The notes under the pieces: generated by a model | Databases searched by the model: none | Told to the model about the DNA's origin: nothing | Seen by the model: only the letters and a program-made list of their open reading frames with translations | Program-made: the position numbers and the translations under genes | Assembly (NCBI RefSeq): GCF_020176715.1 | Contig: NZ_JAIVMF010000002.1 | Span: 62,001 to 126,000, forward strand | Reading direction: 5' to 3' | Length of the DNA stretch: 64,000 nucleotides | Source: Stappia stellulata | GTDB taxonomy: Bacteria > Pseudomonadota > Alphaproteobacteria > Rhizobiales > Stappiaceae | Part shown: in pieces, positions 26,261 to 36,106 of the stretch | How positions within the stretch are numbered: position 1 is the first letter of the stretch | Layout of the letters: every line of letters begins with the position of its first letter

Positions 26261-27910
26261 CTATGCCGGACCGGCAGCCGGTGGGCGCCGGTCCGCCACG
26301 TCGAAGGCGCGCTCCAGCGCCAGCCCCAGGGACAGGATCCGGTCCTCGCGAAACAGCCCGGACCAAAGCGAGATGCCCATCGGGACGGTATGGAGCGGCT
26401 CGCCGGGTTCGGCCGGGCGATCGGGGCCGGAGGGCGGTCGGTTGGGACGCTCTTCGAAACCGGCGCGCAGGTGCAGGCAGGGGTGTCCGGTGAAGTTCGA
26501 GGCGACCATCATCGGACCCGTCGACAGCGGACCGATCAACACGTCGACGTCGCGGAACAGGGCGTCGAGCGCCTGCATCGTCAGGTATCGCAGCTTGTCG
26601 AGTTGCACGTGATCCGGGGCGGACAGGAAGCGCGCGCGGCGAAAGGTGTTGGGCCAGGCCTCGTCGGTCTGCACCGTCAGCAACTCGTCGCGGTCGCTGA
26701 AGGTCAGGTCCTCGAAGTTCGCGGCCGCCTCGGCGATCAGGATATGGCGGAGCGCGTCGTAGGGCAGATCGGGCAAGGCGGTCTCGACGACCGTGCAGCC
26801 GAGCCCTCGCACGGTCTCCAGGGCTCGGCGGTCGGTGGCGGTCGCCCCATCGCCGAACGCCTCCGGCAGATAGCCGACGCGCAGGTCGTCGATGCGCGCG
26901 TTGGCGTCGAAATGGAACGGGGCCGAAATCGACCCCCGGTCATCGGGATCGACGCCGTTCAGTGCCGACAGGACCATGGCCGTGTCCTCGACCGCACGGC
27001 ATATCGGCCCGACCTTGTCCAGCGTGGCGGCCAGAACCATGGCGCCGCGGCGCGACACCCGGCCGAAGGTCGGGCGCAGGCCGGTGGTGCCGCAGCGCTG
27101 TGACGGGCTCATGATCGAGCCCAGCGTTTCGGTCCCGATGGAAAAGCCGCACAAGCCCGCCGCGGTGGCCGAGGCGGAGCCCGCGCTCGATCCGCTGGAG
27201 CCTTCGTTCAGGTTCCATGGATTGTTCGTGCGGCCGCCATACCACACGTCGTTGCGGGCCAGCGCACCCAGAGAGGACTTGCCCAGCAAAACCGCGCCGG
27301 CCTCGCGCATCCTCGAAACGAGTGCGGCATCCTCCTCCGGTATCCGGTCGCGATAGGGCTCGGCCCCCCAACCGGTGACGATTCCCTTGGTATCGAAAAG
27401 ATCCTTGAGCACATAGGGAACGCCGAGAAGCGGACCGGGGATATCGCCCCGCGCGCGCCGGGCGTCCGCCATCGCTGCCTGTTCCCGCGCCAGATCGGCG
27501 GTGACGGCGGCCATGCATCTGAGCATCGGCGCGATCCTGTCGATCCGATCGAGGTAGATTTCGGTCAGTCCGGCGCTGTCGATCGCGCCAGAGGCCAGCC
27601 ATGCGGACAGCCGCGTGACCGGGGCAAAGGCGATATCGGCGGGGTCGGCGGGCAGGGGGCCGGGATCGATCGCGCTGTACACTTGGGTGTCGGCGAGATC
27701 CGGCATCCGGAACCCCGGCAGGCGCGGATCGAACCGACAGGCCATCGGAACGCCGTTCCCGATGCCCAGCGCCCGCAGCCGCCGGGTGGCCTCCTTCTGC
27801 TGGGGCATGAGGACCGCGATCTGCGCCCGCTCGGCATCGGAAAAGTCGACGCCTGCCAGCGGCTCCGCGGCGGCGACGGTCTCGGGGGTGATGTCTTCTC
27901 GCTCCATCAT
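26261..27910 (-). CDS. amidase-signature hydrolase, long form
   Basis: A 549-residue amidase. About 120 residues precede the catalytic part, longer than in the family average. The triad is Lys in VPYVLKDLFDTKG, cis-Ser in EGSSGSSAGSA and nucleophile Ser in TETLGSIMSPS. It overlaps the upstream peptidase gene by 4 nt, so the two products are made together, which suggests that it acts on a product of the peptidase or on the same peptide-like substrate. Confidence 0.88.
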   Translation of the reverse strand: MMEREDITPETVAAAEPLAGVDFSDAERAQIAVLMPQQKEATRRLRALGIGNGVPMACRFDPRLPGFRMPDLADTQVYSAIDPGPLPADPADIAFAPVTRLSAWLASGAIDSAGLTEIYLDRIDRIAPMLRCMAAVTADLAREQAAMADARRARGDIPGPLLGVPYVLKDLFDTKGIVTGWGAEPYRDRIPEEDAALVSRMREAGAVLLGKSSLGALARNDVWYGGRTNNPWNLNEGSSGSSAGSASATAAGLCGFSIGTETLGSIMSPSQRCGTTGLRPTFGRVSRRGAMVLAATLDKVGPICRAVEDTAMVLSALNGVDPDDRGSISAPFHFDANARIDDLRVGYLPEAFGDGATATDRRALETVRGLGCTVVETALPDLPYDALRHILIAEAAANFEDLTFSDRDELLTVQTDEAWPNTFRRARFLSAPDHVQLDKLRYLTMQALDALFRDVDVLIGPLSTGPMMVASNFTGHPCLHLRAGFEERPNRPPSGPDRPAEPGEPLHTVPMGISLWSGLFREDRILSLGLALERAFDVADRRPPAAGPA

Positions 27911-30681
27911 GCGCTCCTCGCACGGGTTTCCACGAACCGCATCATTGCGCCGAAGACCTTTTCGCGGTTGGTCCGGCGCGTGAACCCATGCCCTTCATGG
28001 TCGATGCGGATCAGTTCGCAATCGTGGCCCCGTCCGCGGAGCGACGCATACACCAACTCGCTTTCGGCCGGGGTGACGCGCGGATCGTCGCCGCCATGGG
28101 CCAGAAACAGCGGTGTGCGGATCTCGTTCACCTTGCGATAGGGCGACAGGGCGGCCAGCATGGCGCGGCCATCCTCCGTATCCGGGTCGCCATATTCCAC
28201 CGCGCGCAGCTTGCGCCGCCAGGGGCCGGTCGCGGCGAGCAACGTGTTGAAATCGGCGATGCCGTAAAGATCGACCGCCGCACACCAGTCGTCGGGATAC
28301 TCGGTGATGGCTGCGAGGACCATGAAACCGCCGTAGCTTTGCCCGGAGACCACCATGCGCCGGTCATCCACGTCGGTACGGGCCGCCACGGCGTCGCGCA
28401 TCGCCTTGAGATCGCGCACCGGATCCATTCGCCGCTCGAGATCGTCGCCGGCCTGCCAGTCGCGCCCGTAGCCGGTAGAGCCGCGCACATTCGGCGCGAC
28501 AACCAGCCATCCACGCCGCACAAGATACTGCACGTCCGATCGCCAATGTGCCGCATATTGCGATTCCGGCCCGCCGTGGACGATGAAGAACACAGGCCTC
28601 CCCTCAGGCGGTGCCGCTGTGGTGGGTGTGAACACAAAGGCGGGAACATCGGCCCCGTCGAAACTCGTGAACTGCGCGATCTCAGGCTCGACCGTGTCCT
28701 GCGGTGCAAGGACGGGCGCGCCCTGGCACAGGGATGTGGCGGTCTGGCCGTCCAGCGGGAGGCGCACAATCCGCGAGGGCGCCTGAAACCCGGTGAGCGC
28801 GACGATCAGTGCCGCCTGATCGGGCGCGAACACCAGCGTCGTCACCCTGCCGGGGGCCGGCAGGGACAGCTCGGTCTCGGTCCCCGTCGCGCGATCGAGC
28901 CGCACGATTCGGCTGTAGCCCCGATCGTTCCAGGCATAGGCGATGGTGGCGTTGTCCTGGCTGACGGCCATCGCCTCCACATCGCCGTCGGGCTGTGCAA
29001 GCCAGGTGAGGGCGGCGCTCTGCGGATCGATCTGGGCAACGCCGTGAAAGGCCTGCCCGTGATCGGTGGCCAGTAGCAGTCCCGCGCCCTTGTCGACCCA
29101 GCGCGCCGCATTGATGTGCGCGCCCTTGCCGTGTCCTTGCTTGCCCGCGAGCAACTCCTTCGATGGACCGCCGTCGAGCGGCAGCAGATGGAGAGCCGCA
29201 TCATACATGCCGTCGCGGTTGTCCTCGATCAGCAGGGCGCATCCATCGGGGGTGAAGTTGCGCGGCGTGCGGTAGCCAGGGCCGCTCAGGATCACCCGAT
29301 CCTCGCCACTTTCCAGATCACGCACATGGATCTGCATCGCCGTGGCGTCGATCGCGTTGCTGGCATAGGCAATCCGCTTGCCGCTGGCATCGAAGCAGCC
29401 CCAGTTGTGCACAACGCCCGGCGCCTCCGTCAGCGGTTCGGCCGTGGCAGCCCCCTCGCGCAGAAGGCTGAGCTGGTGATGCTCGTCGCCGCCGCTGTCG
29501 GTGGTGAACAGGATGTCGCGGCTGCCGGGGCGGAAGGCGAACCCGCAGACCCTTTCGGTGAGGGAGGTGCGCAGAACCGCTGGCGCATCCGCGACGGTCA
29601 AATCGCGCGACCAGAGCTGATCGAACCCGGTTTCGTCGGACAGCCAAGCCAACACGGTGCCATCCTCGGACACGGCCGGGGAATGGTGGGCGCGCGCGGC
29701 GAGGTAGGTTTCGATCGGCGGCAGGTCCGTCCCATCGGCCAACCTGTCGGAGGCCGCGCGCAACGCGGTGCTGAGATCGGGGGCTTCGGGGGTTGCCACA
29801 TGGTTGGCGAGCGCGACCGGCGTAAAGCGCGCCTCGGGCCAGGCGCGGTGCAGATCCCATGCTCCTTGCATGGGCGTCACGACGTCGTAGCGGCCTTGTA
29901 CGATCTCGCAGGGCAGGTGCCGGATGCGCGCGATGTTGTCCAGAACGTGGTTTTCGGGAAGGAAGAACCCGTTCGCGCAGTAATGCGCGAAGATGCGCGA
30001 AATCTCCAACGCCGCCTTTGGCTGCGTCAGCGCGTTCACATGCGCATCGCTGGGCAACAGGGTCTGCGTGCGGGCGGAAAATCCGCGCAGCGCCTGCGCG
30101 GCGGGCATGTGCACCTGCGGATCCGGGTCGATCAGACGCGTATGATACGCCGTCAGCAAATCGCCTCGCTCGTGCGGTTCGACATGATTCGCGAAGGCCT
30201 CGAACGCATCGGGAAACAGGGTGCCGATGCCATAGAACCAGAAACGGACCTCCTGCGGGCGGCCCAGAAAGATACCGTGCACACGCAGGGCGCGGCATCT
30301 GTCGGGGTGGGCGATGGCGTAGGCCAAAGACAGCAAGCTGCCCCAGGACCCGCCCGCGACCATCCATCTGTCGATCCCGAGGTGGTCGCGGATCCGCTCG
30401 ATATCGCCGATCAGAGCCTGGGTGTCGTTGCCCTCCAGCGTGGCCGAGGGGGAGGAGCGGCCGCAGCCGCGCTGGTCGAACAGCACGATTCGATAGCGGG
30501 CGGGATCGAAGCTTCGTCGCTGCGCGGGTTTGCAGCCGGCGCCCGGCCCGCCATGCAGAAACACCACCGGAACCCCGTCCGGGTTTCCCGATTCCTCGAC
30601 ATAAAGAACATGAGGCGCCGCGACCGAAATCTCATGCATCGCGAAGGGCTGGATCGGTGGATAAAGTGCCTCATTGTTCAT
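27907..30681 (-). CDS. fused proline iminopeptidase and S9 prolyl-oligopeptidase
   Basis: A 924-residue protein with two complete hydrolase units. Residues 1 to about 305 form a proline iminopeptidase (alpha/beta hydrolase, S33): HGGPGAGCKPAQRRSFDP, DQRGCGRSS, nucleophile in GGSWGS (about Ser 111), Asp in GRYDVVTP and His in ALANHVAT. From about residue 325 (IETYLAARAHHSPAVSEDG) begins an S9 peptidase with a seven-bladed propeller and a C-terminal catalytic domain: Ser in SGQSYGGF, Asp in HGGDDPRVTP, His in DHEGHGF. These are usually two separate enzymes. No signal peptide is present, so it works in the cytosol on imported peptides. Confidence 0.85.
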   Translation of the reverse strand: MNNEALYPPIQPFAMHEISVAAPHVLYVEESGNPDGVPVVFLHGGPGAGCKPAQRRSFDPARYRIVLFDQRGCGRSSPSATLEGNDTQALIGDIERIRDHLGIDRWMVAGGSWGSLLSLAYAIAHPDRCRALRVHGIFLGRPQEVRFWFYGIGTLFPDAFEAFANHVEPHERGDLLTAYHTRLIDPDPQVHMPAAQALRGFSARTQTLLPSDAHVNALTQPKAALEISRIFAHYCANGFFLPENHVLDNIARIRHLPCEIVQGRYDVVTPMQGAWDLHRAWPEARFTPVALANHVATPEAPDLSTALRAASDRLADGTDLPPIETYLAARAHHSPAVSEDGTVLAWLSDETGFDQLWSRDLTVADAPAVLRTSLTERVCGFAFRPGSRDILFTTDSGGDEHHQLSLLREGAATAEPLTEAPGVVHNWGCFDASGKRIAYASNAIDATAMQIHVRDLESGEDRVILSGPGYRTPRNFTPDGCALLIEDNRDGMYDAALHLLPLDGGPSKELLAGKQGHGKGAHINAARWVDKGAGLLLATDHGQAFHGVAQIDPQSAALTWLAQPDGDVEAMAVSQDNATIAYAWNDRGYSRIVRLDRATGTETELSLPAPGRVTTLVFAPDQAALIVALTGFQAPSRIVRLPLDGQTATSLCQGAPVLAPQDTVEPEIAQFTSFDGADVPAFVFTPTTAAPPEGRPVFFIVHGGPESQYAAHWRSDVQYLVRRGWLVVAPNVRGSTGYGRDWQAGDDLERRMDPVRDLKAMRDAVAARTDVDDRRMVVSGQSYGGFMVLAAITEYPDDWCAAVDLYGIADFNTLLAATGPWRRKLRAVEYGDPDTEDGRAMLAALSPYRKVNEIRTPLFLAHGGDDPRVTPAESELVYASLRGRGHDCELIRIDHEGHGFTRRTNREKVFGAMMRFVETRARSA

Positions 30682-30755
30682 CGGTTTTCCTTTGAGCTGA
30701 AAACGGGCCAGGCGGGAGTACGGAGCGGGTCTCCAAAGCGACGAACTGTCTATCC

Positions 30756-30789
30756 TTGACTACCCCCATCGCACATGTATTGTCATACA
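30756..30789 (+). promoter_or_regulatory. probable promoter and operator of the dipeptide-type ABC operon
   Basis: TTGACT (30756-30761) and TATTGT (30778-30783) are spaced by 16 nt as -35 and -10. The palindrome TGTAT-TGTC-ATACA (30776-30789) overlaps the -10. GntR/FadR-type repressors bind palindromes of this size, and such a regulator is encoded at the end of this operon (37616). Confidence 0.45.
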
Positions 30790-30873
30790 AAGTTTGGGAC
30801 GCAAGGCTTCTGTAGCAAGAATCTTTCGTTCGGTCCGCACAAAGAGCAATTTTTCACACGAGGGGAGCCGACC

Positions 30874-32475
30874 ATGAATAGGTTTTGGAATTTTGCGGGG
30901 TGCGTGGCCGTGGCGGCGTTTGTGGGCGCGCCAACCGCGCTTGCGGAAACGCCGACCGACACGCTGATCATGGCGCGCAACATAGACGCGATCAGCACCT
31001 TCGACCCCGCCCAGATCGGCGAGGTCGTCACCAATGAGATCGTTCTGAACATCTGCGACAGCCTGGTTGAAATCGACCCCGAGGACGAGGCCGCTGTTGT
31101 CCCTTCGATCGCCAAGGACTGGACGGTGTCGGATGACGGCTTGAAGATCACCTTCAACCTGGTTGAAGGCGCGGCCTTTCCGTCGGGCAATCCGGTCACC
31201 GCGTCCGACGTGGCGTGGTCCCTGCAGCGCGTTCTGACGCTTGGTTTCGGCAATGCGGCAACGCTGACCGAGTACGGGTTCACCGCCGAGAACGCGGAGA
31301 CCGATTTCGTCGCGATCGACGATGCGACGTTCGAGATGAACCTGTCGCGACCGTATCCGGTCATGCTGATTCTTCAGGCCATTGCCGCAAACCGGGTGGC
31401 CAATGTGCTCGACAGCAAATATCTGATGGACAAGGAAGTCGACGGAGATCTCGGCAACAAGTACCTCACCACCCAGAGCGCATGTGTCGGACCATATGCG
31501 CTGCGCCAGTGGAATGCCGGCGAAGTTGTCATTCTCGAGGCAAACGAGAATTACTACGGTCCGGCGCCCAAGATGAACCGCATCATTATCCGGCATGTGG
31601 CCGAAGCGCAGGCGCAGCGCCTGTTGCTGGAGCAGGGCGATATCGATGTGGCGCGCGACCTCGGAGCCGAAGATCTTCGCGATCTGAACGAAAACCCTGA
31701 CATCGAGGTCGTCTCGGCGCCGATGCATCAGCTGTACTACATGGGGTTCAACAACGCCGATCCCAAGTTCGCCGATGACCGCGTCAGGCTGGCGTTCAAG
31801 TATCTGATGGACTACGACGCGATGTCCGAGACGGTCATGGCCTTTCTCGGGATGCCGCGCGCAAGCGTGGTGCCCTTGGGGGCGCTCGGCGCGCTCGATG
31901 AAGCCGAGGGACAGCCGTTCTCGCTCGATCTGGATAAGGCCAAGGCGCTGCTGACCGAGGCGGGCTACGGCGATGGCTTCTCGGCCCGGCTGTTTATCGG
32001 GACGCTTCCCTATGCGTCGCCAATCGCGCAGCACGTGCAAGAAAACGCCGCCCAGGTCGGCATCGATCTCGAAATCGAGCAGATGGCCAACGCGCAGCTC
32101 TTCTCGGCCTTCCGGGGGCGTGAGTTCGACACCGTCATGTTGTCGTGGCAGACCGCCGTTCCGCATGCGCACGGCATGCTGTCGCGTCATGCCGTGAACC
32201 CGGACAATTCGGCCGAAGCCTCCCTGACGATGTTCCCGACCTGGCGCGCCTCGTGGTTCAGCGAGGACTTCAACCGGCGCATCGACGAGGCGCTGTTCGA
32301 GCGGGACGAGGCCAAGCAGATCGAGATGTACAAGCAGATTCAGAGGGATCATATGCAGAAGGGGCCCTTTGCCTACTCCTTCCAGCTTCTCGATACCGCG
32401 GCCTTGAGCAAGGCCGTGACGACGTGGAAATGGAATGCGTTCCGCGCTTACTACTCCGACGTCGAGAAAGACTGA
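30874..32475 (+). CDS. periplasmic binding protein of a dipeptide/oligopeptide-type ABC transporter
   Basis: A 533-residue SBP of family 5 (DppA/OppA type). The signal peptide covers residues 1-24 (cut near ALA-ETPTD). The mature part has the family pattern DAISTFDPAQIGEVVTNEIV, a PSIAKDWTVSDDGLKITFNL segment and YMGFNNADPKFADDRVRLAF. The start at 30874 is chosen because AGGGGAG lies 7 nt before it; the longer open frame lacks a signal peptide. First gene of a six-gene unit with permeases, ATPases and an AbgB-like hydrolase. Confidence 0.9.
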   Translation: MNRFWNFAGCVAVAAFVGAPTALAETPTDTLIMARNIDAISTFDPAQIGEVVTNEIVLNICDSLVEIDPEDEAAVVPSIAKDWTVSDDGLKITFNLVEGAAFPSGNPVTASDVAWSLQRVLTLGFGNAATLTEYGFTAENAETDFVAIDDATFEMNLSRPYPVMLILQAIAANRVANVLDSKYLMDKEVDGDLGNKYLTTQSACVGPYALRQWNAGEVVILEANENYYGPAPKMNRIIIRHVAEAQAQRLLLEQGDIDVARDLGAEDLRDLNENPDIEVVSAPMHQLYYMGFNNADPKFADDRVRLAFKYLMDYDAMSETVMAFLGMPRASVVPLGALGALDEAEGQPFSLDLDKAKALLTEAGYGDGFSARLFIGTLPYASPIAQHVQENAAQVGIDLEIEQMANAQLFSAFRGREFDTVMLSWQTAVPHAHGMLSRHAVNPDNSAEASLTMFPTWRASWFSEDFNRRIDEALFERDEAKQIEMYKQIQRDHMQKGPFAYSFQLLDTAALSKAVTTWKWNAFRAYYSDVEKD

Positions 32476-32477
32476 GC

Positions 32478-33551
32478 ATGTCGGCAAGCGATCCTGCCGG
32501 CTTGGAATCGTCCCCCCATCTTGTCTCATCGCTTCGATGGGGCAGGATAGGGGGACAGTTTCTGAGGACCGTTGTTTCCGTTTCCGTAACGATCCTCGGC
32601 CTGCTTGTGTTGACCTTTTTCATCGGGCGGCTGCTGCCGCTCGATCCGGTTCTGGCTATCCTGGGCGACGATGCCAGTCAGGAAGCTTATGACCGGATGG
32701 TGCAAAAATTGGGTCTCGAAAAACCGTTGTGGGAACAGTTCCTGAACTACGTTTGGAACAGCCTGCAGTTCGATTTCGGAACGTCGCTGACCAGCGGCCG
32801 ACCCGTTATCGAGGATATCCTCCGGGTGTTTCCGGCCACACTGGAGCTTGCCACGCTGGCGATGATCCTAGGAACAGGGCTCGGTATTCCGCTGGGCGTG
32901 TTGGCTGCTGCCAACCGCGACACTTGGGTCGATCAATTTGTGCGCGTCGTGTCCCTGATCGGGTACTCCGCGCCGATCTTCTGGCTCGGCCTCCTCGGAC
33001 TGACGGTTTTTTACGCCGGCCTTGGCTGGGTCGGGGCGCCGGGGCGCATCGGCATCGTCTATCAGTACGATCTGGAGGTCAGGACGGGTCTTTACCTGAT
33101 CGACTCGGCGATATCCGGACACTGGGATATCTTTGCAGACGTCTTCAGCCGCATCGTGCTGCCTGCCTCCATCCTGGCCTATGGGGCAATGGCCTACATA
33201 AGTCGCATGACACGCAGTTTCATGCTTGAGCAGCTCAGCCAGGAATACATCATCGCAGCACGCGCCAAGGGCGCCTCGCGCTCGAGCGTCATCTGGTGGC
33301 ATGCTTTTCCGAACATCGCCGTGCAACTCGTCACCGTGGTCGCCCTGTCCTATGCCTTCCTTCTGGAAGGGGCTGTGCTGACAGAAACCGTCTTCGCCTG
33401 GCCGGGGTTTGGACGTTACCTCACGACGGCCCTGCTGCGCGCGGACATGAACGCCGTCCTGGGCTGCACGATGCTCGTCGGTCTGATCTTCATCACCCTC
33501 AACCTTCTCAGCGATGTGTTCTATCGCATGTTCGATCCGAGAACCCGATAA
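32478..33551 (+). CDS. dipeptide-type ABC transporter permease (DppB type)
   Basis: A 357-residue membrane protein. The N-terminal helix (VSVTILGLLVLTFFIGRLLP) followed by DPVLAILGDDAS and LGLEKPLWEQF is diagnostic for DppB, and EYIIAARAKGASRSSVIWWH is the EAA loop that docks on the ATPase. The start lies 2 nt after the binding-protein stop; the open frame extends upstream but inside the previous gene. Confidence 0.92.
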   Translation: MSASDPAGLESSPHLVSSLRWGRIGGQFLRTVVSVSVTILGLLVLTFFIGRLLPLDPVLAILGDDASQEAYDRMVQKLGLEKPLWEQFLNYVWNSLQFDFGTSLTSGRPVIEDILRVFPATLELATLAMILGTGLGIPLGVLAAANRDTWVDQFVRVVSLIGYSAPIFWLGLLGLTVFYAGLGWVGAPGRIGIVYQYDLEVRTGLYLIDSAISGHWDIFADVFSRIVLPASILAYGAMAYISRMTRSFMLEQLSQEYIIAARAKGASRSSVIWWHAFPNIAVQLVTVVALSYAFLLEGAVLTETVFAWPGFGRYLTTALLRADMNAVLGCTMLVGLIFITLNLLSDVFYRMFDPRTR

Positions 33552-34471
33552 TGGATGCACCCGCAACACCCGCGCGCGAAAGCTTGCGCGACTGGCTGCA
33601 GGCACCGACCGCGAACTCGCCCAGGCAAGCCCGGGCGCAGGTCGTCTGGCGCGGCTGGCTACGCCTGATCTCCAATCGTGCGGCCCTGGCCGGGCTGGTC
33701 GTGTTGGCATTATTGGTAGCATTGGCGGCAGTCGGACCGTGGCTGACACCGTACTCGGCGCTTGGGCAGGACCTGGGCACGCGGCTGCAACCGCCCTCCG
33801 CGCTGCACTGGCTGGGCACCGACGATCTGGGCAGGGATATCCTGACCCGCATCCTGCACGGTGCGCGGATCACGCTGATGATGGCGCTCCTGGTAGCGGC
33901 GATCGCGGGGCCGGTCGGCCTGGCGGTCGGAGCGACCGCCGGGTATCTCGGAGGCTGGTTCGATATCGTTTCCATGCGGCTGGTCGATATCTTCTTGTCC
34001 TTTCCCTCGCTTATTCTGGCACTGGCGTTCGTGGCCGCGCTGGGCCCGGGCATCGAGAATGCCGTGATCGCCATCTCGCTTTCAGCCTGGCCGCCGATCG
34101 CGCGGCTCGCGCGCGCCGAAGCGCTGACCGTGCGAAAATCCGACTACATCGCCGCGGCCCGACTTCAGGGGGCGAGCTCCATGCGGTTGATCCTGAAGCA
34201 TGTGATGCCGATCTGCCTACCCTCCGTGGTGGTGCGTGTGACATTGAACATGGCAGGCATCATTCTCACCGCAGCCGGGCTCGGCTTTCTCGGCCTCGGC
34301 GCGCAGCCGCCCAGCCCGGAGTGGGGTGCAATGCTGGCCTCGGGCCGTCAGTTCATGTTGACGAGCTGGTGGCTGGCGGCAACCCCCGGTGCCGCGATCA
34401 TGCTTGTCAGCCTTTCGTTCAACCTGTTGGGCGACGGCCTGCGCGATGTTCTGGACCCGCGAAATGACTGA
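33551..34471 (+). CDS. dipeptide-type ABC transporter permease (DppC type)
   Basis: A 306-residue membrane protein. HWLGTDDLGRDILTRILHGA is the DppC hallmark and SDYIAAARLQGASSMRLILK is the EAA loop. It overlaps the DppB-type stop by 1 nt (TAATG) and the following ATPase start by 8 nt. Confidence 0.93.
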   Translation: MDAPATPARESLRDWLQAPTANSPRQARAQVVWRGWLRLISNRAALAGLVVLALLVALAAVGPWLTPYSALGQDLGTRLQPPSALHWLGTDDLGRDILTRILHGARITLMMALLVAAIAGPVGLAVGATAGYLGGWFDIVSMRLVDIFLSFPSLILALAFVAALGPGIENAVIAISLSAWPPIARLARAEALTVRKSDYIAAARLQGASSMRLILKHVMPICLPSVVVRVTLNMAGIILTAAGLGFLGLGAQPPSPEWGAMLASGRQFMLTSWWLAATPGAAIMLVSLSFNLLGDGLRDVLDPRND

Positions 34472-35327
34472 TCCCTTGCTCGAGGTACGCAATCTTCGCG
34501 TCGCTTACCCATCGGCCCACGGTTACTCGGACGCACTGCGGGGCATTTCCTTCACCCTCGGGCGCGAGAAACTGGGCATCGTCGGTGAATCCGGCTCGGG
34601 CAAGTCGACGGCGGGGCGCGCGATCATGCGGTTGTTGCCGGCCAAGGCACGGGTCACCGCCGATGTTCTTCGACTGTCAGATGTCGATCTCCTGGCGGCG
34701 CGCGAAAGCGAAATGCGTGATATTCGCGGTGGTCGTGTCGCCATGATCCTTCAGGATCCGCGGTATGCGCTCAATCCGCTCAAGACGGCCGGGTCCCAGA
34801 TCATGGAGTCCTATCGCATCCACACCAAGGCAAGTCGGGCAGAGGCGCGCGACCGCATGCTGGCGATGCTGGAGGATGTTCATATCCACAATCCAGGGCG
34901 GGTGGCCGGCCTCTATCCGCATGAGCTTTCCGGCGGCATGGGGCAGCGGGTCATGATTGCTATGATGCTGATCGCCTCTCCGGAAATTGTGATTGCGGAT
35001 GAGCCAACGTCGGCGCTTGACGTGACAGTGCGCGGGCAGATCCTCGAAATCCTGAACGAACGCGTCGAGGCGCAGGGTGCCGGACTGATCCTGATCTCCC
35101 ATGACTTGCCGCTCGTGAGCGACTTCTGCGACAGGGTTCTGGTCATGTATGGCGGTCAGGTCATGGAGGAACTCGCCGCGCGAGATCTGTCCCGAGCCCG
35201 CCATCCCTACACCGTGTCCCTGCACGCAAGTCTGCCGCCGCTCGATCACGCCGTGGAAGAGTTGATTGTGCCTGAGTACGACCCATCCTGGTTGACCGAG
35301 ACAACGAATGAGCATCCCAAGCCTTGA
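34464..35327 (+). CDS. dipeptide-type ABC transporter ATPase (DppD type)
   Basis: A 287-residue ATPase with Walker A GESGSGKSTAG, signature LSGGMGQRVMIAMM and Walker B EIVIADEPTSALD. The C-terminal HPYTVSLHASLPPLDHA is the oligopeptide-transporter ATPase tail, although it lacks the usual Fe-S cysteines. The start at 34464 is set by an 8-nt overlap with the permease gene, a common spacing in this operon type. Confidence 0.92.
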   Translation: MTDPLLEVRNLRVAYPSAHGYSDALRGISFTLGREKLGIVGESGSGKSTAGRAIMRLLPAKARVTADVLRLSDVDLLAARESEMRDIRGGRVAMILQDPRYALNPLKTAGSQIMESYRIHTKASRAEARDRMLAMLEDVHIHNPGRVAGLYPHELSGGMGQRVMIAMMLIASPEIVIADEPTSALDVTVRGQILEILNERVEAQGAGLILISHDLPLVSDFCDRVLVMYGGQVMEELAARDLSRARHPYTVSLHASLPPLDHAVEELIVPEYDPSWLTETTNEHPKP

Positions 35328-36072
35328 AATCAAAAACCTCTCCATCTCCTTCGGAGTTGGACGCTCGGGCGTCCTGGCGGTGGATCGGGCGAATTTTCGT
35401 GTCGGCTCCGGCGAGGCCTTTGGCATCATCGGCGAGTCGGGCAGCGGCAAGTCCACCATCCTGCGTGCCATCACCGGGTTGCATGACAACTACGACGGCG
35501 ATGTGCTGATCGATGGCCAGATGGCGCCGCGGCCGCGCAACCGGGACTTCTTCAAGACGGTCCAGATGGTGTTTCAGGATCCCTACAGCTCTCTGCATCC
35601 GCGCCGCATGATCCGCGCGACGTTGATGGAGCCGTTGGAGATCTACGGTCTCGACCGCCGCGATGCGCGGATCGCTCAGGCTCTGTCGGACGTCGGGCTG
35701 GCGCCCGAGTATGCCTATCGCTATCCGCATCAACTATCCGGCGGGCAACGTCAGCGGGTCGCCGTGGCGCGCGCGTTGCTGCTGGAGCCGCGTATCCTGC
35801 TGTTGGACGAGCCGACATCGGCACTCGATGTTTCGGTTCAGGCCGGTGTTCTCAACGTCTTGAACGCGCTGCGCCGCGCGCGCGGCCTGACCTACGTGAT
35901 GGTCAGTCATGACCTGCGGGTCGTGGCGCATATGTGCAGCCGCATTGCCGTGATGACCCATGGCCGCATCGTCGAGGAATTGAGCGTCGAGGACCTGCGG
36001 GCTCAGCGCGCAGAAGAGCCATACACACGCACGTTAATCGCGGCGAGCCGTGCGGCCGTGACCGCAGATTGA
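35308..36072 (+). CDS. dipeptide-type ABC transporter ATPase (DppF type)
   Basis: A 254-residue ATPase with Walker A GESGSGKSTIL, signature LSGGQRQRVAVARAL and Walker B ILLLDEPTSALD. MVFQDPYSSLHPRRMI is the DppF-type Q-loop. It overlaps the DppD-type gene by 20 nt. It is shorter than many DppF proteins because the C-terminal oligopeptide tail is reduced. Confidence 0.92.
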   Translation: MSIPSLEIKNLSISFGVGRSGVLAVDRANFRVGSGEAFGIIGESGSGKSTILRAITGLHDNYDGDVLIDGQMAPRPRNRDFFKTVQMVFQDPYSSLHPRRMIRATLMEPLEIYGLDRRDARIAQALSDVGLAPEYAYRYPHQLSGGQRQRVAVARALLLEPRILLLDEPTSALDVSVQAGVLNVLNALRRARGLTYVMVSHDLRVVAHMCSRIAVMTHGRIVEELSVEDLRAQRAEEPYTRTLIAASRAAVTAD

Positions 36073-36106
36073 TCAATCACCTTGCAGGAAGGGTAAGAAT
36101 AGCAAG

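Noticed and set aside
29116-30759. Open frame of 547 codons on the plus strand opposite the peptidase fusion
   Set aside because: No domain is recognisable, while the opposite strand encodes two complete hydrolase domains.
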